A DNA stretch of 12,010 bases from Deltaproteobacteria bacterium (GTDB lineage: Bacteria; Desulfobacterota; Syntrophia; Syntrophales; UBA5619): positions 1-12,010 of the forward strand of contig JAMDBG010000182.1 in assembly GCA_023487865.1 (NCBI GenBank), written 5' to 3'. Both the position numbers and the translations under genes were made by a program. Positions 7,419 through 12,010 of this stretch are shown here, one piece after another. The stretch's first letter is position 1. Each line of letters opens with the position of its first letter. The notes beneath the pieces were generated by a model. That model was given only the letters and a program-made list of their open reading frames with translations, had not been told where the DNA came from and searched no databases.

Positions 7419-8711
7419 TCAGGATTTCTTTGCCCCGTCCGCCAACTCTCCGCCCCCTTCCCGGCCGAAACGGCTCACAACCAGGTCCCGCCGGCGGGGA
7501 CGAAACGTCCCGTCCGCCTTTTCCTTTTCCACCACCCTTTTGAACAACTTGAACATCTTGTAGTTCTGGGGCTCCTCCCGGTAAAAGGTCTCCCAGGCAT
7601 AGGCGTACATCTCCTGGAGCCGCTCCGGACTCATCTGCCGCGGCTGGAAGATGACCTGATCGGCCGTATAGGCGTTCCAGTCCTTGGTGAGGATGCGCCC
7701 CTCCCGTTCGAACTCCGCAAAGGTCCGGGTATGGGGAAACGGGGTCAGAACGGTGAATTCGGCGAGGTCCAGATCGATCTCCAGGAGAAAATCGATCAGC
7801 CTTTTGATGTCATCCTCCCCATGGCTGTCCAGACCCAAGAGGACCGTCCCCTCGACGGCGATGCCGTGGTCGTGGTAACGCCGGATGCGGGTGCGGATAT
7901 GGTCGGACGTATCGAAGATCGCCTGATAGACGTACCAGGCCCCCGCCTGCGCGGCCAGGTCGAGGACCTCGTCATCCTCCTCGATGGGGTGGCAGCACCA
8001 TTTTTTCTTCAGGGGGATCATCGCCCGGAAGAGGTCGATCTCCCACTGCCGGTCCTGCGCCAGGGAATTGTCGACGACGAACAGGCGGTTGTTGTCGATA
8101 CCGGCCATCTCCGCGATCACCTTGTCCACCGGACGGGGGCGGAATTTGCGTCCGCCCAGATAACTGACACAGCAGGGGTAGCAGTTGAACCGGCAGCCCC
8201 GCGAGGCATGAACGAGATCCACCATCTGGATCCCCTTGTAATTATAGAGATCCCTTTTGAGTATCGACCGCCGCCCGGCGCCGATGAGCTCCGTTCGCGG
8301 ATGGTCGTGAAAGTAATCATACACGGGCTTCAGGCGGCCGTTTCGCCAGTCGTCGCAGACCTGTTCCATCCGTCCTTCCGCCTCCCCGAGGAAGACGGAA
8401 TCGGCGTGAAGCCCCGTCTCTTCGGCATGGAGCATCGTCCCGATCCCCCCGCAGATCACCTTGATTCCCTTGCTGCGGTAGTGATCCGCGATCTCCCAGC
8501 CCCGCTTCATCTGAGTTGTCAGCATCATGGAGACGCCGACAAAATCCACGGCGTCGTCCGCGGGGAGGGGCTCCACGTTCTCATCGATGAACTCGACCTC
8601 CCAGTCCGCAGGCAGGGTCGCGGCAAACACCACCGGACCGTGCGGCGGCAGATGGAATTCCGTCTGCCGGTCCAGCTTCTTCCAGCGGGGGTAAATCAGG
8701 CGAAACTTCAT
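7419..8711 (-). CDS. B12-binding-domain radical SAM protein
   Basis: The product is 430 residues. The N-terminal part (1-about 140) has the fold signature of a cobalamin-binding domain (DFVGVSMMLTTQ, ICGGIGTML, SVFLGEAEGRME) but lacks a DxHxxG motif, as in the BchE/HpnP-like class. The radical SAM cluster motif is ASRGCRFNCYPC with Cys173, Cys177 and Cys180 (CxxxCxxC). A GGIG replaces the GGxH seen in many relatives. The remaining 240 residues complete the barrel and a helical tail. Members of this class methylate unactivated carbons or remodel rings; the substrate here cannot be read. In this operon a methylation or ring-closing step on the aryl or lipid product is possible. The ATG is preceded by AAAGGA at four bases. 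The gene is bounded by the two longest intergenic gaps of the window (62 and 54 bases), unlike its tightly coupled neighbours. Confidence 0.9.
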   Translation of the reverse strand: MKFRLIYPRWKKLDRQTEFHLPPHGPVVFAATLPADWEVEFIDENVEPLPADDAVDFVGVSMMLTTQMKRGWEIADHYRSKGIKVICGGIGTMLHAEETGLHADSVFLGEAEGRMEQVCDDWRNGRLKPVYDYFHDHPRTELIGAGRRSILKRDLYNYKGIQMVDLVHASRGCRFNCYPCCVSYLGGRKFRPRPVDKVIAEMAGIDNNRLFVVDNSLAQDRQWEIDLFRAMIPLKKKWCCHPIEEDDEVLDLAAQAGAWYVYQAIFDTSDHIRTRIRRYHDHGIAVEGTVLLGLDSHGEDDIKRLIDFLLEIDLDLAEFTVLTPFPHTRTFAEFEREGRILTKDWNAYTADQVIFQPRQMSPERLQEMYAYAWETFYREEPQNYKMFKLFKRVVEKEKADGTFRPRRRDLVVSRFGREGGGELADGAKKS

Positions 8712-8773
8712 GGCATCCTTTCTTTTTCAGTTCCTCCGGTCCCGGATTCAGCGGGCCCACCTGGGAACAACAT
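8712..8773 (-). other. Longest intergenic gap (62 bp) ahead of the radical SAM gene
   Basis: This spacer separates the lipoprotein stop from the radical SAM start. It contains the AAAGGA ribosome binding site (8716-8721). A loose GC-rich inverted repeat (GGTCCC/GGGCCC, one mismatch, near 8739-8759) has no T-run after it, so it is not a convincing terminator. I see no clear -35/-10 pair, but a weak internal promoter cannot be excluded. Confidence 0.4.
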
Positions 8774-9463
8774 CTATCGGGCTGTGCCGGGCTCCATCTC
8801 CAGGGCTTCACTTTCGATGAGCCTCAGGCGCAGGGTATAAGGCCGCCAACCTTGACTGCGGATTTCCACTGTTTCGGCAAGACCGCGCTTTGCCCGGATG
8901 GAGATTTTTACCTTTTTACGGACGTCTTGTCCAGCCCCATAAAGACGAATTTCAGTCACACCTCCGTCAGCCGTGGAGACGTCCACAAATCCTCCGTCGG
9001 CACGTCCGAAACGGCAGACCAGGGCACCCCTCTTCTCGTCCCGCCCCCAGGCAAGGGGCTCCTTACCAGGAGAAAAAAACGCCAGGCGGATATCCTCGAC
9101 CAGGGATTTTGCAAATGCAGGGGAATCGAAGGGCGGAACCGCCCGGCTGATGATCAGTGTCTCGCCGCTTTCCGCCGCGAACAGAACGAATCCCTCGATG
9201 GTCATGAGCGCCGTCTGGAATCTCCGGGTCCGGGGATCGGCCATCAGGATCCCGATGGCCGTCCCTTTCCTGCCATCAGGCGTCAGCGTCTCCAGGGCAT
9301 GGACGAGACGGTATTTCGAAGACAGGAAAGGTCGCCGACATCCCTCCTGCACGTCTGTTTTCAGCGCGGGATCGAGGGGCTTCAGCGGCGGGAGCGAGGC
9401 ACAGGCGCTCAGGACCAGAGCAGTAAGGAGGGCCGGGATGAGGGGGCGGACGGTCTGTTTCAT
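8774..9463 (-). CDS. Predicted outer membrane lipoprotein, DUF3261-like (aryl polyene cluster type)
   Basis: The product is 229 residues with a lipoprotein signal peptide: basic start, hydrophobic stretch 8-19, and lipobox LSAC with Cys21; Ala at +2 predicts outer membrane targeting. The mature part has LSSKYRLVHALETL, a TIEGFVLFAAE stretch, and PPFDSPAFAKSLVEDIRLAFF, the last matching what I recall of DUF3261, but no enzyme motif. Proteins of this family accompany LolA-like carriers and MMPL exporters in aryl polyene clusters (ApeN-like), where they are thought to receive or anchor the pigment lipid at the outer membrane. The start overlaps the LolA-like stop (ATGA), implying coupled translation and a joint role. 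Family assignment rests on pattern memory plus context, so it is less certain than the lipoprotein call itself. Confidence 0.75.
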   Translation of the reverse strand: MKQTVRPLIPALLTALVLSACASLPPLKPLDPALKTDVQEGCRRPFLSSKYRLVHALETLTPDGRKGTAIGILMADPRTRRFQTALMTIEGFVLFAAESGETLIISRAVPPFDSPAFAKSLVEDIRLAFFSPGKEPLAWGRDEKRGALVCRFGRADGGFVDVSTADGGVTEIRLYGAGQDVRKKVKISIRAKRGLAETVEIRSQGWRPYTLRLRLIESEALEMEPGTAR

Positions 9464-10104
9464 TCCACATTCACGAAGATCGAGGTCGGCAGGGGGCGAT
9501 TGAGCCGGACCCGGCTGAATTCCAGTACGGTGTCCGCGCGCTCGTCCTCCACGACCCGGACGCTTTTCATGACGCCGGCCTGTTCCACAGAGAGGGTGAG
9601 TTCGATCCGCTGGATCATTTTCCGCCAGGAGGCCTCTTTGGGAACGAGCAGCACCCGCGGCTCCGGCCCTTTGAGCAGCGATGCCTGGAACTGGGGGTTG
9701 GCGTCAAACCGGCCCTGCTGCCAGTTCATGATGTCCTCCATGACCAGCCGCATCGCGGGCGGGGCGGCGCCGGCATCCTCGCGCCACTTATCCTGGTCCC
9801 AGAGATAGCGCTTCACCGCGTCCCCGTTCATGATCAGTACGCTCCGGACGGGACGGTCATATTCCCACCGGAGCTGTGCGGGGGGGCTGGTAGAAGAACC
9901 CCCTTGAGACACGAAAGGCTTCGCCAGGATGGGCAGGGTTCTCCTCTGGATGAAATGGGCCTCCAGGGAAGTGATCCTGCGGGAGGCCTCGCGGATCCCC
10001 TCCCAGCTGTCCGACCAGGCCAGGAGAAAAGGCAGACAGAGGATCAGACCCCAAAAACGAACCCGCAAGCGCTTCCGGCCGATCAAGAGATCCCCCGGTC
10101 TCAA
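9460..10104 (-). CDS. LolA-like periplasmic lipid/lipoprotein carrier
   Basis: The product is 214 residues with an N-terminal signal peptide (basic residues 10-16, hydrophobic core 17-30, cleavage near 30). The mature part follows the LolA pattern: SLEAHFIQRRTLPILAKP (46-63), SQGG, QLRWEYDRPVRSVLIMNGD, then repeated beta-strand segments ending RLNRPLPTSIFVNVE. LolA-fold proteins carry a lipidated cargo across the periplasm; the version in aryl polyene clusters (ApeL-like) probably serves the pigment lipid, handing it to the DUF3261-like lipoprotein encoded next. No ATG is available; a TTG at 10104 overlaps the FabG stop (TTGA) and follows GGGGGA, so I choose it. In-frame TTG codons at 10086 and 10068 are alternatives, but the later one would remove most of the basic N-region. 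Confidence 0.85.
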   Translation of the reverse strand: MRPGDLLIGRKRLRVRFWGLILCLPFLLAWSDSWEGIREASRRITSLEAHFIQRRTLPILAKPFVSQGGSSTSPPAQLRWEYDRPVRSVLIMNGDAVKRYLWDQDKWREDAGAAPPAMRLVMEDIMNWQQGRFDANPQFQASLLKGPEPRVLLVPKEASWRKMIQRIELTLSVEQAGVMKSVRVVEDERADTVLEFSRVRLNRPLPTSIFVNVE

Positions 10105-10829
10105 AACATCCCCCCGTTGACGGAGATGACCTGGCCGGTGATATAGGAGGCGTCGTCAGAGCACAGAAAGCGGACCACTTTCGCCACTTCCTCGGGCCGG
10201 CCGACCCGCGCCATCGGGATCATCTGCTTGATGTTTTCCAGCGGCAGCCCGCTGGTCATGTCCGTATCGATCAGACCCGGCGCGACCACGTTCACGCGGA
10301 CCCCGAGCCGCGCCACCTCCGCGGCCAGGGCCCGGCTCGCGGCGATGATGCCGGCCTTGGCCGCGGCATAATTCGCCTGCCCCCGGTTCCCGACGAGGGC
10401 GGACACCGATGACAGGGATACGATGCATCCCCTTTTCTTCCGGACCATTTTTCGCAGGACCGGCTTGGTCATGTTGTAGAATCCCCGGAGGGTCGTATCG
10501 ATGACGGTGTCCCAGTCCTCCCGGGACATCATCATGAAAAGGCCGTCCGCCGTGACCCCGGCGTTGTTGACCAGGACGTCGATCCGCTCCCTGCGGGTAA
10601 GGAGCTCGTTGATTTTCTCTTCCGCCTCGCCGGCGTTCCCTACGTCGAACTGGAGGGCCTCTCCGTTGCCGCCCGCCTCGCGGATCAGCCGCAATGTTTC
10701 CGCCGCCGCCTCGTCGTTGGCTTTGTACGTGATCACCACCTCATATCCATTCCGGGCCAGCTCCACGGCAATGGCCCGACCGATCCCGCGGCTGCCGCCC
10801 GTGACGACGGCGATCTGCTGTTCACTCAT
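10101..10829 (-). CDS. 3-oxoacyl-ACP reductase, FabG-type short-chain dehydrogenase
   Basis: The product is 242 residues. It has the NADPH-binding TGGSRGIG (10-17), NNAG (88-91), the active-site Ser141, and YAAAK with Tyr154 and Lys158, and ends YITGQVISVNGGMF like FabG. It should reduce a 3-ketoacyl-ACP, here probably the keto step of polyene chain building (ApeQ-like role). One oddity: the usual catalytic-tetrad Asn in the DTNL motif is Thr113 (DTTL, codon ACC). A TTG start at 10856 would add nine residues, but ATG 10829 has a strong GGGAGGAG site five bases upstream and directly begins the Rossmann fold, so it is preferred. It follows the ligase after 31 bases and overlaps the LolA-like gene. 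Confidence 0.93.
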   Translation of the reverse strand: MSEQQIAVVTGGSRGIGRAIAVELARNGYEVVITYKANDEAAAETLRLIREAGGNGEALQFDVGNAGEAEEKINELLTRRERIDVLVNNAGVTADGLFMMMSREDWDTVIDTTLRGFYNMTKPVLRKMVRKKRGCIVSLSSVSALVGNRGQANYAAAKAGIIAASRALAAEVARLGVRVNVVAPGLIDTDMTSGLPLENIKQMIPMARVGRPEEVAKVVRFLCSDDASYITGQVISVNGGMF

Positions 10830-10834
10830 GCCCT

Positions 10835-10842
10835 CTCCTCCC
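10835..10842 (-). promoter_or_regulatory. Shine-Dalgarno GGGAGGAG that fixes the FabG-type start
   Basis: This purine-rich site lies five bases before the ATG at 10829 and decides between that codon and the upstream in-frame TTG at 10856, which has no comparable site. Confidence 0.7.
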
Positions 10843-10860
10843 GATCCTGTCTGCAATGGT

Positions 10861-12010
10861 TCATGACACCTGTTCCTTGAGATCTTTCTTCATGATCTTC
10901 CCTATGGAATTACGGGGAAAGTCCCTGACAAAGATCACCTTCTTGGGGAGTTTGAATCCGGCGATCCGGTCTTTGATGGCCGCCAGCAGCGCCTCTTCGG
11001 TCAGCGTTGCCCCCTCTTTCAGCATGACGAACGCCACCACGACCTCCCCTTTTTTCCGGTCCGGCATCCCGACGGCGGCCGCCTCCCGGACCTCGGGAAG
11101 GGCCTGAATCACCCTCTCCACCTCCGCCGGGTAGATGTTCTCCCCCGAACTGATGATCATCTCCACCTTCCGGCCCACGATGGTGATGAACCCCTCTTCA
11201 TCCCGCCGCCCCATATCCCCCGTGCGGAACCATCCCCCCTTCATCGCCTCCGCCGTCTCCGCAGGCTTTCTCCAGTATCCGGCAAAGACGTTGGGACCCT
11301 TGACGATGATCTCCCCGGCTTCCCCCGCTGCCACATCCCGGTCCCCGTCGTCCACGATCCGCAGCAGAACGTGCAGGACCTCCTTGCCGACGGATCCGGC
11401 CTTCCGGATCGAGTCCTCGATGTCCAGCGAGGTGAGACGGAAGGTCTCCGTCAGACCGTACCCCTGGACAAAATAGATCCCCTTGTCCTGCTGGTACTTC
11501 CGGATCACCGGCAGAGGCATCGGGGCGCCGCCGGCGATGAAGAAATGGACATGGGAGAAATCCGCCTGCGCCCATTCCTCGGTCTGGGTCAGCAGCTGAA
11601 ACATGACCGGCACGGCGAACATGTAATTGATCTTCTCCCGGCAGATCAGACCGACGACCTCGGAGGCATTGTAAAATCCCTTGAGGTACAGGGAACCGCC
11701 GGCATAGAGGACCGGAAGGGCCGCGGCGCCCAGGGCGCCGATATGGAACAGCGGAGCCACGACCAGGGACTTGTAGGAGCGGTTGATCCCGCAGCCCACG
11801 ACCGTGTTGATCGATCCGAACAGGACGTTGCCGTGCGTGAGGACCGCCCCTTTGGGATCCCCGGTCGTCCCGGAGGTGTACATGATAAACAAAGGATCGG
11901 ACAGCGCGACCTCCTCCCGAGGGATCGGTTCCGTATCGGGAAATTGGGCAACCGCATCGGCCAGTGCTGGGTCATTACCGGAAGCGGCGCCGCCGTGCCG
12001 GATGCAATAC
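10861..12010 (-). CDS. AMP-forming acyl/aryl-CoA (or acyl-ACP) ligase, N-terminus beyond the window
   Basis: The frame is open to the right edge, giving 382 visible residues of what is normally a protein of about 500-550. It is an ANL-superfamily adenylating enzyme: the phosphate loop YTSGTTGDPKG (fragment residues 44-54), YGLTET (near nucleotide 11460), GWFRTGDMG, GRKVEMIISSGENIYPAEVE, and the C-terminal lysine motif NSIGKIMKKDL. It should activate a carboxylic acid as an acyl-AMP and pass it to CoA or a carrier protein. With the ammonia-lyase in the same operon, cinnamate, 4-coumarate or a related aryl acid is a plausible substrate, but long-chain fatty acids cannot be excluded from sequence alone. 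The TTG at 11892 is not the real start, because the reading frame continues upstream with in-family residues. Confidence 0.93.
   Translation of the reverse strand, partial: YCIRHGGAASGNDPALADAVAQFPDTEPIPREEVALSDPLFIMYTSGTTGDPKGAVLTHGNVLFGSINTVVGCGINRSYKSLVVAPLFHIGALGAAALPVLYAGGSLYLKGFYNASEVVGLICREKINYMFAVPVMFQLLTQTEEWAQADFSHVHFFIAGGAPMPLPVIRKYQQDKGIYFVQGYGLTETFRLTSLDIEDSIRKAGSVGKEVLHVLLRIVDDGDRDVAAGEAGEIIVKGPNVFAGYWRKPAETAEAMKGGWFRTGDMGRRDEEGFITIVGRKVEMIISSGENIYPAEVERVIQALPEVREAAAVGMPDRKKGEVVVAFVMLKEGATLTEEALLAAIKDRIAGFKLPKKVIFVRDFPRNSIGKIMKKDLKEQVS

Noticed and set aside
8739..8759. GC-rich inverted repeat between the lipoprotein and radical SAM genes as a terminator
   Set aside because: The repeat has a mismatch and no T-run follows it on the transcribed strand.
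7338..8840. Plus-strand open frame of 500 codons opposite the radical SAM gene
   Set aside because: No recognisable domain; it mirrors the codon pattern of the minus-strand gene and crosses two intergenic spacers.

Overview
The window is GC-rich bacterial DNA. Ten genes lie on it, all on the minus strand, and read right to left they look like one operon. I see no RNA gene, mobile element, CRISPR array or long non-coding stretch. The largest gap between genes is 62 bases, and five of the nine junctions overlap or are separated by at most one base. Both ends are cut inside genes. The gene set and the style of the protein motifs suggest a Gram-negative, possibly deltaproteobacterial (Desulfobacterota-type) genome, but that placement is only an inference.

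In transcription order: an AMP-forming acyl/aryl-CoA or acyl-ACP ligase (N-terminus missing), a FabG-type ketoreductase, a LolA-like periplasmic carrier, a DUF3261-like lipoprotein, a cobalamin-domain radical SAM protein, an aromatic amino acid ammonia-lyase with an MIO site, a hotdog thioesterase, a single-chain fusion resembling fatty acid kinase (FakA-like DhaL domain plus FakB/DegV domain), a family 2 glycosyltransferase, and a very large MMPL exporter fused to a SAM-dependent methyltransferase. The last gene runs off the left edge.

Ligase, ketoreductase, ammonia-lyase, thioesterase, LolA, DUF3261 lipoprotein, glycosyltransferase, MMPL exporter and methyltransferase together match the accessory genes of aryl polyene / flexirubin / xanthomonadin-type pigment clusters. 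In those clusters an aromatic acid starter is activated, extended to a polyene, attached to a lipid and moved to the outer membrane. The ketosynthases, dehydratases and acyl carrier proteins such a pathway needs are not in this window and would have to lie beyond the edges.

Three things do not belong to the standard set as I know it. The first is the complete FakA-FakB-like fusion, one base after the thioesterase; it suggests that a released (polyenyl) acid could be re-activated as an acyl phosphate. The second is the B12-type radical SAM gene, which sits between the two widest gaps of the operon like an inserted cassette. The third is the MMPL-methyltransferase fusion, which has no acyltransferase domain between its two parts.
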